39,131 nt of DNA from Bacteroidia bacterium (GCA_025996865.1 BNTV01000036.1:1-39131); one strand, 5' to 3'. Counted from the first letter of the stretch, positions 16,672 to 26,498 are shown. Translations and numbers: made by a program. The notes: generated by a model not told the origin, from the letters alone.

Positions 16672-18759
16672 TTAGTAGTCATTAACTATCTGCAGGTAAG
16701 TTGCCAGCGCCCAATCCTGATCATTGGCATACGGATCATAGAATTGAGCTTTTACGCCATTCACTTTATAGGGATACAAATAGGCACAAGAGGCTCTTCC
16801 GTTTTCAAAAAAGTTGCATAGGTTATTACACACTATATTTTCCGCCCTTTGCTGATAGGATGAATCTCCGGTAGCGCGGGCATACAACTTATAGTCAATG
16901 GCTGTCCCTGCACTCCAGTGATGAGGCATAACATCGCCCCATATTTCCCGTTTGCCAAACCAATAACCATCCCAATGACGGATAGCAATATCATTCAAAT
17001 GATAGCTTGGCTGATACCCACTGAAGGCTTCCAATAGCGGTAGTTGTAGGGTGGCTCCATCCAAATATTTCTTTTCACCGGTTACAAAATACAGCCTCAA
17101 AAAAGTTCCTACGGCAGGACATACAATACCGTGTTCATAATTCACTTCATGCGGAGGGTAATTTACTCCGATTTTCAAAAAACTATCTCCTGCTTCCTTA
17201 AAGTCTGCCAAAAGACTTGCTGCTTCGGCTTCCATCTGATTTTCACGTAAAAGAGATATTATCAATGAAATATCTCCACTGGCATAAAAAGCATGCCCGA
17301 ATTGCTTGTACATAGATTTAAATGTACCATAGCCATCCAACAAAAATTGCCGGTCGCCGGTTACCTGAAACATCCGAAAATAAAAATCAGCCACCCAAGG
17401 ATAATTGTAGGCTCTGTTACGTGTCTGATGATCAACGGTAGACCATGTATTGTAATCCTTATCCTGTAAGTGATTACGAACAAATGAAGCATATTTCAAT
17501 AAGGACTCTTTCACTTTTTCATCTTTTGTTTTTTGATAGTACAACGTCAGGAATAAGCCCATTCCCAAGCGCTCTGCTCCTTCGTCGCGGTCAGCAGGAC
17601 TAACTGAAGGTTTGTCATTCATGAATATCTTGTTTTCTTCATTGTCGTACACCATGTATGCTCCATACCGTTTATCATTCACATCCTTGAGTTGTTGATT
17701 AGCTAATATGAAATCTACCCGTTTTTTCAACAATTCATCTTCACTTGAAATGCCAAGGCAGGATACATGCGTCTTTTCTCCACCGTTATATGCCAGTTCA
17801 AAACGGATATCTCCCGTTTGGGTTATTGGTGCGGATACCGTATAAAGATTTCCTGTTTTCGTTACAGGTATCGTTTTCCCATTAACGGACACTCTCGGAT
17901 TTTTCAAACTCTTCCGGCTTTCAAATACGATTTGAGCCGTTTCACCTTTCTGATAAACATACTTCTCGCTTTTAGCAATAATACTCCCTGCCTTTAGTGC
18001 TTTGGCAAAGAAATCAGCATGTCCCTGATGGCTGAAGATACGCCATGATACCGTGTTGTTCTCTCCCGGTTTAAGCGTTATATCTTCCGGATTGAGTACA
18101 ATAACACCACGAAAATTCGACATCGCTTTTTTTATGTCACGTTCCTTTATTTCATAACTTTTTACCGAGCCTTTGATCAGTACCAATCCCAGATGCGGAC
18201 CTTTACCGCTCATGTGGGTTGCATTCACATAAGCCGCATTTTCGCCGTCCCAAATATGCGCATTGGTTCTCGCCTGATTACAGGTGGCAGCATCCGGATA
18301 GTTATCATTGAACGGCGTATTTATCCCTATGTCCGTCAGACGGATTGCTTGTTTTCCCTTATTGGAAAACCGGTATTCTTCTATTAAATCCTCTTTTTCA
18401 TGGTAACGGCTGACGAAAATCTGGATATCGCCGACAGTATAAAAACTGTTGCTCCTGTCTGCAGTTTGCTCAACACGAACGGCATCTTTCCATTGCTGCT
18501 TTAGGGTGTCTTGTCCGGATACAATCGAAAAGCCGCCCAAGCCCCATCCATATTCTTCCTTAATCCATGGGTATTGGGAACCGTCTGTTTCCAGCATCCA
18601 GTTCATATTGCGCGTATCGCCCTCGATAGCAAGATGCCGGATAGCCCCCGTTTCAGGATGAAACCGACAGATTATTTTCTGAGCCGACACTGCGTTGGCC
18701 ATACAACTTACTGCCAGAGAAAACATAAATAATTTGTGTAAAATTGAATTTGCCTTCAT
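16672..18759 (-). CDS. Secreted protein, predicted six-hairpin (alpha/alpha)6 glycosidase-like enzyme
   Basis: A 695-residue protein with a signal peptide (about residues 1-26, ending AVSAQ). The first half (about 27-340) looks beta-rich. The second half (about 345-695) is helical, with repeated aromatic-rich hairpins such as YNYPWVADFYFRMFQVTGDR, PHEVNYEHGIVCPAVGTFLR and REIWGDVMPHHWSAGTAIDY, resembling an (alpha/alpha)6 toroid as in six-hairpin glycosidases and some polysaccharide lyases. I do not recognise the CAZy family and name no catalytic residues. It lies between two glycosidases in the PUL, 37 bp from the upstream gene, so action on the same glycan is likely. The 202-bp gap after it is AT-rich and holds one end of the CGTCATTG repeat. 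Confidence 0.7.
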   Translation of the reverse strand: MKANSILHKLFMFSLAVSCMANAVSAQKIICRFHPETGAIRHLAIEGDTRNMNWMLETDGSQYPWIKEEYGWGLGGFSIVSGQDTLKQQWKDAVRVEQTADRSNSFYTVGDIQIFVSRYHEKEDLIEEYRFSNKGKQAIRLTDIGINTPFNDNYPDAATCNQARTNAHIWDGENAAYVNATHMSGKGPHLGLVLIKGSVKSYEIKERDIKKAMSNFRGVIVLNPEDITLKPGENNTVSWRIFSHQGHADFFAKALKAGSIIAKSEKYVYQKGETAQIVFESRKSLKNPRVSVNGKTIPVTKTGNLYTVSAPITQTGDIRFELAYNGGEKTHVSCLGISSEDELLKKRVDFILANQQLKDVNDKRYGAYMVYDNEENKIFMNDKPSVSPADRDEGAERLGMGLFLTLYYQKTKDEKVKESLLKYASFVRNHLQDKDYNTWSTVDHQTRNRAYNYPWVADFYFRMFQVTGDRQFLLDGYGTFKSMYKQFGHAFYASGDISLIISLLRENQMEAEAASLLADFKEAGDSFLKIGVNYPPHEVNYEHGIVCPAVGTFLRLYFVTGEKKYLDGATLQLPLLEAFSGYQPSYHLNDIAIRHWDGYWFGKREIWGDVMPHHWSAGTAIDYKLYARATGDSSYQQRAENIVCNNLCNFFENGRASCAYLYPYKVNGVKAQFYDPYANDQDWALATYLQIVNDY

Positions 18760-18796
18760 AACTAATTATTTATTATTGTTAATTTGCATCTTTGTT

Positions 18797-20890
18797 TTAT
18801 CGTTCTTTAGCGTTTTCTTTATTTAGCTGATAAGTTTTCCCGCTTTCCAATTCCACTGTTTTTTCCCATCCCGGTAATTTCAGACGGAAAGGATGTTTTC
18901 CCTGTTCCAATTGAGTGAGCGGTTTTTCCGGTGTGCCGCGCAACACGTCAAACTGTAAGCGTTTTACGTCGGGATTCACTCGAACTTCCGCCGTATCGCC
19001 TTTAATCCGGACATCAACTATGCCTGTTCCTTCGTAATCGAAATACGGTGTCGAACCGACAGCAATGATTCGAGTTGGCTTTTCCGGCAGTGGTATCGGA
19101 TGCCAATCTGTTGGTCTTGCCTGCATAAAAAGTTGCTCTTTGCAGAGCAGAGCAGCATTTTTTGAATAACTTACCGCTGTCGGTGGAAAAATCCGTTCAT
19201 CGGGATTTGCCGGATTCAACTGTGTACCACGAGGTAGTGTTCGGAATGTTTCTCCGGCAATCAAAAAACTGACGAAGCGTTCCGGCGCATGAACGGCGTT
19301 GAGATAATGGGTTGGCCATGCTTGATTATGCGCCGCATGGAATCGGCTGTCGTACTGAAACTGGCATGCAACCTGAGCGCCTTTGTTACGGAAAAACCGG
19401 GCCATTGCCGGATAAAGGTCAATTTGCCGGTAGGTGTCACTGGCATCAAATTCATAAACAAGTCGGGCTTTTTTGGCAAGCACGGAAGACCAGCCGGCAT
19501 CCGATGTTGACGTCAACAAATTCCGGGCATCGGCTTGCGGCGTTTGCGATAAACCGCCGGGGTACAAACTCATCGCAATCGTTTCGCAAGGACTGTCGGC
19601 TATTGCATGATGGCTGACATTGTGATTCAGCCACGCCGAGAATGCTATCGGCTGCTTTGCTCCGGTAGCACGAATCGTTTGGTACATCGTCTCAATGTAG
19701 TGCCGGATTTGCGTATATTGAAAATAGTCCCAGGCTTCAGCCGATTCCCATTCCGGTCCCGGTAGCGTTGTATTCCATTCCTTCCGAATCTTTTTCCTGT
19801 ACGCAACGTTAGGATCGGCATCGGTGTTTTCATCTTCTTTCTTCACATTAACACCACCATTTGTCTTGGAAAGCTTGGTTAATTCACCGTAACTCCAATA
19901 GAGCGGCTCGTTGATAATTTCAAACAGATTCAAACACGGTTCATCAACAAGTCGCCGTTTGGTATAAGGATTTTCGTGTTCAAGAAATTGTTTCAAATAC
20001 CGCTGTTGAAACGCCCATGTTTCCGAACTGTAAAACAGCGCTTGAATCGGTGTTTGCAGTGAAAAGGCATCGTCTCTTCTCGGTTGCGTCCCACCCCACC
20101 ATGCAATCGGCGTGAGCCAAAGATGAATTCCGCGTTCATTACATTTTGACACGAGATAATCAAGCATATCAAGATGTTCATTCCGAATGAGATTGCCTTC
20201 GGCATCGCTGATTTCCGTATCTACAACGTGAATCCGAATGGCGTTGATTCGGTTCGGTCCATCCGTGTCGCGGACAAGGTCATCAAGGTCGGCATTGATT
20301 GCCGTTTTGATGTCAATATTTTGTTCTTTGAATAACTGAAATTCCAGGAAACTTTGCGGATAATAATTGACGCCCCAGAGCGCCACTTCGCCGCCGTCGA
20401 GATATTCCAGCACGCCGTCCCGAACCTGCATCGGGCGGAGCGGCAATGGTTTGCCTTGCGGGCGTGGCGCTTGACGGTCGGCTTCTTTTTGAATCTCCGG
20501 CTGCGAAAACAATTTGTTCTTTTCGGAAAACAGTTTGATTGAAGTTTTCGATTCCGGCCGGTTCGGCAGCGAAACATCAAGCGAGCTATGCGACGAAACC
20601 ATTTGACCGGAAACCGTTACATAAAACAGGGTGAACCGTTCCGGTGAAAGGTCGGCTTGTTCAGGCTGAATGGAAACAACTTTGAACGGCTGCGGAACCT
20701 GAATTATCGGAGCAGTTGCTTTCAATTCCGTCTGTGGGCGAACCATAACGAGAATTTGCCAATTTTGCACCTTATCCATCGAGTCGGAAACCAACCGGCT
20801 GGAAATACGAATCTCATCCTGTGCTACAGTTATCGAAGCACAGAATAAACTGATAAACAAACAAGTGACCAATGTAATTTTTCGTGTCAT
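18797..20890 (-). CDS. Secreted GH5/clan GH-A-like TIM-barrel glycoside hydrolase
   Basis: A 697-residue protein with a signal peptide (about residues 1-23, ending TVAQ). A beta-rich N-terminal part (about 24-150) precedes a TIM barrel that starts near ALWGVNYYPQSF (171-182). Clan GH-A landmarks are visible: NAIRIHVVD on an early strand, LFEIINEP with the probable acid/base E328, and ARLVYEFDASD with a probable nucleophile E480. A small beta domain closes the protein (about 605-697). The exact family is uncertain; it could be a distant GH5-like or other GH-A family. It follows susD after a 65-bp gap that contains a strong stem-loop. Confidence 0.75.
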   Translation of the reverse strand: MTRKITLVTCLFISLFCASITVAQDEIRISSRLVSDSMDKVQNWQILVMVRPQTELKATAPIIQVPQPFKVVSIQPEQADLSPERFTLFYVTVSGQMVSSHSSLDVSLPNRPESKTSIKLFSEKNKLFSQPEIQKEADRQAPRPQGKPLPLRPMQVRDGVLEYLDGGEVALWGVNYYPQSFLEFQLFKEQNIDIKTAINADLDDLVRDTDGPNRINAIRIHVVDTEISDAEGNLIRNEHLDMLDYLVSKCNERGIHLWLTPIAWWGGTQPRRDDAFSLQTPIQALFYSSETWAFQQRYLKQFLEHENPYTKRRLVDEPCLNLFEIINEPLYWSYGELTKLSKTNGGVNVKKEDENTDADPNVAYRKKIRKEWNTTLPGPEWESAEAWDYFQYTQIRHYIETMYQTIRATGAKQPIAFSAWLNHNVSHHAIADSPCETIAMSLYPGGLSQTPQADARNLLTSTSDAGWSSVLAKKARLVYEFDASDTYRQIDLYPAMARFFRNKGAQVACQFQYDSRFHAAHNQAWPTHYLNAVHAPERFVSFLIAGETFRTLPRGTQLNPANPDERIFPPTAVSYSKNAALLCKEQLFMQARPTDWHPIPLPEKPTRIIAVGSTPYFDYEGTGIVDVRIKGDTAEVRVNPDVKRLQFDVLRGTPEKPLTQLEQGKHPFRLKLPGWEKTVELESGKTYQLNKENAKER

Positions 20891-20914
20891 AGTAATATTT
20901 TTAAGGGGTTTTAA

Positions 20915-20948
20915 ATACTACTGGAACAGCAATCTGTTCCAGTAGTAT
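20915..20948 (-). terminator. Intercistronic stem-loop between susD and the downstream enzyme
   Basis: Perfect 15-bp inverted repeat (arms 20915-20929 and 20934-20948, ATACTACTGGAACAG and its complement) with a 4-nt CAAT loop, 7 bp after the susD stop. The sequence 3' of it on the transcribed strand is TTAAAACCCC, not a run of T, so it may be a leaky terminator or an RNA-stabilising hairpin rather than a complete stop. Confidence 0.75.
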
Positions 20949-20955
20949 AATTTGT

Positions 20956-22464
20956 TTAATAACCGGGATTTTGTTTGATAATCCCTTTCCCTTCATTAAT
21001 AACGGACTGGGGAAGAGGGAAACGTTGACGATTTTCATCTACCAATGTTGTTTGACCCATATTTCTTGCCTTGTTTTTCATGGTTTCCACCCATGAACCA
21101 TCCCGAATCAAATCTTGTCGGCGGCTGCCTTCATAATACAATTCATGGGCGCGCTCCAACAATAATTTATCCAAGAAATCTCGGGTATCGGCAAATGAAC
21201 TTAGAGTGTATGCCTGAAGTCCGGCACGAGTGCGAACCCTATTCAGCAAATCGACAGCTTCCTGAGTGACCACATTCCCTTTGCGAACAATTGCCTCAGA
21301 TAATAAAGTAATCGCATCAGCATAACGGTAGATGATCAAATCAATCTGATTGTCTTCACCGGTAGTCGCTTTATCAATTTCATATTTCAATGGAATAGCG
21401 CCGTAATAAAGTTGGTTACTGCTATTAGCCCTGTCCAATTCCTCTGTATGCGTAATTCCTGTAATTCCGTCATATCCGGTTGAGATAGTTTCCAGACGTT
21501 GATCGCCGGCTTCAAATGTATGAATGAAATCCCATGAAAGTTTATTACCACCCCATTTAACCACACTTGGCGGATCGGTTGGAAAATCGCTCGGCAAGCA
21601 ATGAGGATGCCATTTATGCTGGGCATAACCTTGCTTACTGATTGAAGAATAGATTGTTTCCGCATTTTTTTCGTTTGCCAGGGAAAAGATATCTATATAC
21701 CTTGGTACTAAGGAATATCCGTATTCGGGTTTCATAATTTCCCTGCCTGCAGCTTCCGCTTTATCCCATTGTTTGGTGTACATGTAAAGCTTCATCAAAA
21801 GCATCTGGCATAAACCTTTCGTGAAACGGCCGTAGTCTGAATCTCCTTTTTTGTAACTATAGGGAAGAACCTTAGCCGCTTCTATCAGATCTGTTTCAAT
21901 AAATGCCTGCATCTCTTCCTCGGTTGCCCTGGGCAGAATAGTTTCCAGTAAAGGATTTTTCAACGTTTCCAGATCAGGAAGGGGTATCGGGCCATAATAA
22001 TCGTACAAAAGGAATGACAAGAAGGCTCTGCCGCATCGTAATTCAGCAATATATTTGTTTTTTAGATTTTCATCCATACTGATTTGGCTGATGCGGTCTA
22101 TATTCAGCGCGATGCTACTGATATATCTCGTGTAGCCCCAACCATCTCCAATGTAGCTATTCCCGGTTTGCCAACGGGCATAAAGAACATGTTCTCTGTC
22201 CCGCCATTGACATTCGGCTATGTCGCTTGCATACTCTGCGGAGGTAATTATACCGCCGCTTGCTACAGTAAATATGCCACTATATCCATTACTTACCAAG
22301 ACATTGTATGTGCATCCCGTCACCAAGGCGGCTGCATCAGTCGCAGTTGTAGGAAATATGGATGCATTGATTACATCATACATTTCAGATTCCAACTTGC
22401 AACTTTGAAACACAGCCAATAGCACGAATAAAACTGTTATATGAATTTTTGTTATTTTTCTCAT
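20956..22464 (-). CDS. SusD/RagB-family outer-membrane nutrient-binding lipoprotein
   Basis: A 502-residue lipoprotein. The signal peptide ends in a lipobox, AVFQSC, with the lipidated cysteine at residue 22, followed by KLES. The SusD-family helical core is recognisable (RCGRAFLSFLLYDYYGPIPL and the TPR-like segment LLMKLYMYTKQWDKAEAAGR). The C-terminal part has LLEQ-type landmarks: LLNRVRTRAGLQAY, LLLERAHELYYEGSRRQDLI and the terminal IKQNPGY. It begins 29 bp after susC ends, the standard pair order. SusD caps the SusC barrel on the cell surface and helps capture glycan. The family specificity cannot be read. Confidence 0.95.
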   Translation of the reverse strand: MRKITKIHITVLFVLLAVFQSCKLESEMYDVINASIFPTTATDAAALVTGCTYNVLVSNGYSGIFTVASGGIITSAEYASDIAECQWRDREHVLYARWQTGNSYIGDGWGYTRYISSIALNIDRISQISMDENLKNKYIAELRCGRAFLSFLLYDYYGPIPLPDLETLKNPLLETILPRATEEEMQAFIETDLIEAAKVLPYSYKKGDSDYGRFTKGLCQMLLMKLYMYTKQWDKAEAAGREIMKPEYGYSLVPRYIDIFSLANEKNAETIYSSISKQGYAQHKWHPHCLPSDFPTDPPSVVKWGGNKLSWDFIHTFEAGDQRLETISTGYDGITGITHTEELDRANSSNQLYYGAIPLKYEIDKATTGEDNQIDLIIYRYADAITLLSEAIVRKGNVVTQEAVDLLNRVRTRAGLQAYTLSSFADTRDFLDKLLLERAHELYYEGSRRQDLIRDGSWVETMKNKARNMGQTTLVDENRQRFPLPQSVINEGKGIIKQNPGY

Positions 22465-22493
22465 GATTCTATAATTTTTAGGATTTGAATAAC

Positions 22494-25400
22494 TCAGAAT
22501 GTAATATCAATACCTAAACTAAATGACGTAACATTAGGATAGGAAAATTGGTGATTTTCTGTTTCAGGATCAATCCCTGTCCAGTTGGTAAGGATAAACG
22601 GGTTGTTTACATCTCCATATACACGCACCCTATTGGCAATGTTACGAGCTACAGGAATCACGTATCCGAGGGTAATATTACGACATCTCAGGTAAGAGAT
22701 TTTATGGTTGAAATAGTCACCGCTACCGAAATCAGATACAATAGAATTGGGAAAATCTGTTTGCTGATAATCATGGTGCCAGTTTTCCATAAACTTTGTT
22801 GTATATTGGTTCGTTTCATAATAGCTTGCACCTTTTAATGCGTTCACAATGCCATAAAAATAGATATTGAAATCGAAGCTCTTATATTTCAAGGTGTTGT
22901 TAAACCCAAAAAGGAAATCAGGATCAGATGATCCGATAAATACCCTATCGTAGTCATTCAATATACCATCCGGTTTTCCATCCGGGCCACTTAAATCTTT
23001 CAATTTGACCTGACCGGGTAATAAAGACTTTTGATGGTCAGGAGCTTTTTCTCCCGGTTGCAACAAACCGTCAGACAGATAATTGAAATTAGAACGGATT
23101 GGGTCAGTCGCCGATTCATAAACGGCAGGTTTCCAATTCGGATCTCGTTCTTTCCATTTGTCTCTGTATATAGAAAACGACAAGTCGGCTGACCAGAATA
23201 AATCTTTATTGGTGATATTAACTGTATTTAAAGTCCATTCAAATCCTTTGCCCCGAGTTTTTCCGATATTGGAGGCAATTGTTGTAATTTCATTATACGA
23301 AAGCAGGCTCTTGTTCGTAACTAACAGATCGGATATAGTCCGGTCGTAATATTCTAAAGACGTGGAAATACGATTGTTGAAGAAACCCAAATCCAATCCG
23401 ATATTCAACTCGCCGGTTGTTTCCCATGTTAGCATGGGATTACCCAATTGGTTCGCACGAATACCGATACCATAGGAATCTCCAAATACATAACCATATC
23501 CGGCTGCATACGTATTTAATATACGATTACCGACATTGGAATTACCCGTCTGCCCATAACCAACTCTTATTTTACCATTCGACAGCACAGAGGATAAGGA
23601 ACTCATGAACTCCTCATCGCTAAAGCGCCATCCGAGAGATGCAGATGGGAAAGTACCCCAGCGGTAATCGGGGTTGAAATTGGATGCTCCGTCAGCACGA
23701 ACCGTCGCAGTCAACAAGTACTTGCCCAAGAAGGAATAATTCAACCGCCCGAAATAGGATCCCAGAGCGCTTTTACCAGCAGTCGATCCCACTGTAGGTT
23801 TGGCAAAGGCGCCTGCACCCAGATTATTGTAGAGGAATGCATCCATCAAAAAATCCGAATTACCTGCATTGAAACCTTCCCAGTTAAATTGTTGATAGGA
23901 ATATCCCCCAAGAATCGTAAAATTATGACTACCTGTCTGTTTTGTATATGTAGCCGTCAACTCCATCAGATAATCTATATCATCGCGTTGGTAAATATTC
24001 GCTTGTCCATTAACGGCGGCTCCATGCAACATTGTTTTTGGTAAGTAGTTCTTACGTTTGGCATAACGCCGGTCAGCGCCGAAAGTAGCTTTAAAGACCA
24101 ATCCGCTAATGGGTTCTACTTCCGTATAGGCAGAGGCAAGTATCCTATCTTTGGTGGATTTATCAGTAATTTCAAGCAAGGATACAGGATTCGCCTGGTA
24201 AGAGATTTCCGGATCTATGTAATATTTACCATTTTCATCATATATCGGAGAGTAAGGACGGGCGCTGATAGCTGCAGTAATGACGCCGGCATTTTCCCAT
24301 TGATTCTGCCCCAAAGCTACATTATCATATTGGTTGCGATTGATATTAAAAGATAATCCGGCCTTCACATACTTGGAAACCTGTTGATCCAGATTAATTT
24401 TAGCTGTGAAACGTTCCATGCCGTTGTTTTTTATTACTCCCCTCTGGTTGAAATAGTTCAAGGATGCCAGGTACTTCGTGGATTCTGTACCGCCGTTAAA
24501 GGAGATATTGTGCGATTGCTTGAATCCTGTACGGGTCACTTCATCCACCCAATCCGTAGTTATTGCATTTGCAATCTCTTGGTCGGTAAATTTTGGCACA
24601 TAAGGCGGTGCTACATGACCCGGATTTAGAGATATATAATCCTTATATACATCCAATCCGTTCTCCTTCAGATATCCCTCATAAATGTCTTGATTCCGTT
24701 TATTCATGTATTCCGGCCCATCCATCATCTTGTATCCGTTTTTTATATCCTGCAAAGAAGCATTGCCTGAATAGGTGATATTTACTTTTTGCGCTTTCCC
24801 TCTTTTGGTTGTAACAATGATGACTCCATGACCGGCGCGCGAACCATAAATGGCTGTAGAGCTGGCATCTTTCAATACTTCTATGGATTCGATGTCATTG
24901 GGATTTATACTCTCCAATATATTATCCATTGATCCGGCATCATACCGGTTGCCGGAGCCTAAATTGGATGTATTGGAAACAGGAAATCCATCAATGATGA
25001 CCAAAGGGTCGTTACCTGCTCCTGTTGATGTGGCGCCACGAATGCGGAAGGTTGATCCGCCGCCTACCTGTGCGCTATTCTGCGTAACTTGTAAACCGGC
25101 AGCTTTTCCGGCTAAAGCATGGCTAATGGTGCTAAAGGTTCCTACCGGCTCGTCGGCTACTTTAATGGAAGATACGGCTCCGGTCAGGTCGCGCTTTTTC
25201 TGTGTTCCGTAACCCACTACCACCACTTCATCCAAGCCAAACGCACTTTCTACGAGGCTTATCGAGAGGTCGTTCCTGCTGCCTACTGCTACTTCTTGTG
25301 TATTATAACCAATATAAGAAATGACCAACGTTGCATTCTGGGGGATATTCAGGGTGAACTTCCCATCTATATCCGTGATAACGCCATTGGCTGTTCCTTT

Positions 25401-25610
25401 TTCCACAACACTGGCGCCAATAACAGCTTCGCCTCTGGCATCAATTACAGTTCCGGTGATTTTGCGCTCGTTTTGTTGTTTGGCAGTGATGGAAATGGTC
25501 GTCGTCTGCGAGTCGATTTCCGTTGCGAATACTCCTGTTGCGAAAATGAATAAGATTAAGAAGGTTAACTTCATAATACTCAATATTCGTTTAATTTGTT
25601 TTAATCTCAT
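22494..25610 (-). CDS. SusC/RagA-family TonB-linked outer-membrane transporter
   Basis: A 1038-residue protein. After a signal peptide (about 1-30) comes a carboxypeptidase-D-like regulatory domain (about 49-115: ITGTVIDARGEAVIGASVVE, VISYIGYNTQEV), then a TonB-box/plug region with DEVVVVGYGTQKKRDLTGAV and LVIIDGFPVSN, then a beta-barrel ending ...SFSLGIDITF. This is the standard SusC build. No STN domain is visible before the CarboxypepD_reg domain, so it lacks the segment that usually signals to a FecR anti-sigma. It starts 158 bp after the ECF sigma gene and is followed by susD. A second ATG at 25574 is possible. I see no consensus promoter in the 158-bp gap, only an imperfect hairpin at 25671-25694. 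Confidence 0.95.
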   Translation of the reverse strand: MRLKQIKRILSIMKLTFLILFIFATGVFATEIDSQTTTISITAKQQNERKITGTVIDARGEAVIGASVVEKGTANGVITDIDGKFTLNIPQNATLVISYIGYNTQEVAVGSRNDLSISLVESAFGLDEVVVVGYGTQKKRDLTGAVSSIKVADEPVGTFSTISHALAGKAAGLQVTQNSAQVGGGSTFRIRGATSTGAGNDPLVIIDGFPVSNTSNLGSGNRYDAGSMDNILESINPNDIESIEVLKDASSTAIYGSRAGHGVIIVTTKRGKAQKVNITYSGNASLQDIKNGYKMMDGPEYMNKRNQDIYEGYLKENGLDVYKDYISLNPGHVAPPYVPKFTDQEIANAITTDWVDEVTRTGFKQSHNISFNGGTESTKYLASLNYFNQRGVIKNNGMERFTAKINLDQQVSKYVKAGLSFNINRNQYDNVALGQNQWENAGVITAAISARPYSPIYDENGKYYIDPEISYQANPVSLLEITDKSTKDRILASAYTEVEPISGLVFKATFGADRRYAKRKNYLPKTMLHGAAVNGQANIYQRDDIDYLMELTATYTKQTGSHNFTILGGYSYQQFNWEGFNAGNSDFLMDAFLYNNLGAGAFAKPTVGSTAGKSALGSYFGRLNYSFLGKYLLTATVRADGASNFNPDYRWGTFPSASLGWRFSDEEFMSSLSSVLSNGKIRVGYGQTGNSNVGNRILNTYAAGYGYVFGDSYGIGIRANQLGNPMLTWETTGELNIGLDLGFFNNRISTSLEYYDRTISDLLVTNKSLLSYNEITTIASNIGKTRGKGFEWTLNTVNITNKDLFWSADLSFSIYRDKWKERDPNWKPAVYESATDPIRSNFNYLSDGLLQPGEKAPDHQKSLLPGQVKLKDLSGPDGKPDGILNDYDRVFIGSSDPDFLFGFNNTLKYKSFDFNIYFYGIVNALKGASYYETNQYTTKFMENWHHDYQQTDFPNSIVSDFGSGDYFNHKISYLRCRNITLGYVIPVARNIANRVRVYGDVNNPFILTNWTGIDPETENHQFSYPNVTSFSLGIDITF

Positions 25611-25768
25611 AATTTTATTTTTCGATTTGTTTGTATTGATATTGAAATATCTCTAAAAATGAACTTGTGGCCGGGAAATGTTGCAATTTTCCGGTTTCAT
25701 CCATTTTTTTGTGTGGCTCTTTTTAGCTCTTATTATTATAGACGATTCACGCATCAACATCCCTAAAA

Positions 25769-26302
25769 TCAGGAGAGATAATCTTTCAGGCTGAAACGCA
25801 GGGCTTTTAATACTTTCGTAATATGATATTCGATGCTCTTTACCGAAAGACCTAAAGCTTCGGCTATTTCTTTATTCGATTTGTCTTCATATTGGCTCAT
25901 CACGAAAATCCGGCTTGTCTGCTCTGGAAAATGAGCTATGGTTTGCTGCACGATAGTTTGAATCTCAGTCGTAAACACTTCTTTCGGAACGCAAGATTCC
26001 AACAGGGAGATATGCAAATTCAATTCTTCCGTATAGATAGTTTCCAATTCTTTCAGCGAATCTTTTTTAATCGCTTCATGCTTCAAATAGTCTAATGATT
26101 TGTTTTTAAGGATAGTTAACAGGAACGCTTCGGGACAACTTATCTCTTGCTCCTTTGTCTGTTCCCACAATTTGATTAGCGCCTCGGAGGCTATATCTTC
26201 CGCTACAAATTCATCGTGGACATACGATTTCGTAAACAAGAAAGCTCTCCTGTAAAGCCGTTTATAGATTGCATCAAATGACATGGTTGGTAATTGACTC
26301 AT
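25769..26302 (-). CDS. ECF-type RNA polymerase sigma-70 factor (Bacteroidetes family)
   Basis: A product of 177 residues from the ATG at 26302; a 191-residue version from 26344 is also open. Region 2 is visible (FDAIYKRLYRRAFLFTKSYV, then EDIASEALIKLWEQ), and region 4 forms a helix-turn-helix (YEDKSNKEIAEALGLSVKSI). The 26302 start matches the usual beginning of the family and lies 7 nt after the stop of an upstream ORF. Transcription should start from the strong promoter at 26583-26614, giving a leader of about 270 nt. It is upstream of and co-directional with the susC/susD operon and probably activates it. Unusually, no FecR-type anti-sigma gene lies next to it. Confidence 0.92.
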   Translation of the reverse strand: MSQLPTMSFDAIYKRLYRRAFLFTKSYVHDEFVAEDIASEALIKLWEQTKEQEISCPEAFLLTILKNKSLDYLKHEAIKKDSLKELETIYTEELNLHISLLESCVPKEVFTTEIQTIVQQTIAHFPEQTSRIFVMSQYEDKSNKEIAEALGLSVKSIEYHITKVLKALRFSLKDYLS

Positions 26303-26309
26303 ATCATAA

Positions 26310-26498
26310 CTATTTGAGGGGAAGGATGGAACGGTGGATGGCATCTTGGATGCGGAGGCTGAGGCTGCTTATATAGCCGGTATGCCCATAGACTGAGGCG
26401 TCTTCTTCAGTATTAAAGTAGGGATTTCTTTTTTTAGAAAGAAAATATGTTATCTTACGCGCGTAGAGAGAGAGAGAGAGAGTAAAATAAAAATCCAC
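26310..26498 (-). other. Upstream ORF in the sigma-factor leader (62 codons, coding status uncertain)
   Basis: An ATG-initiated 62-codon frame runs through the (CT)9 tract in the leader and stops with TAG at 26310-26312, 7 nt before the preferred sigma start. Its product has no domain I recognise. Its position suggests possible translational coupling to the sigma gene, but it could be chance. A change in the repeat number would shift its frame. Confidence 0.3.
26465..26482. repeat. (AG)9 dinucleotide microsatellite in the sigma-factor leader
   Basis: Nine uninterrupted AG units on the plus strand ((CT)9 in the sigma mRNA leader), about 100 nt downstream of the predicted start of transcription and inside the 62-codon upstream ORF. 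Dinucleotide tracts of this length are prone to slippage. Confidence 0.9.

Noticed and set aside
26302..26498. Phase variation by fusing the upstream ORF in frame to the sigma factor after (CT)n slippage
   Set aside because: In the sigma frame there is a TAA (complement of 26369-26371) between the tract and the sigma start, so no change in repeat number can give a fusion protein; only coupling or RNA effects remain possible.
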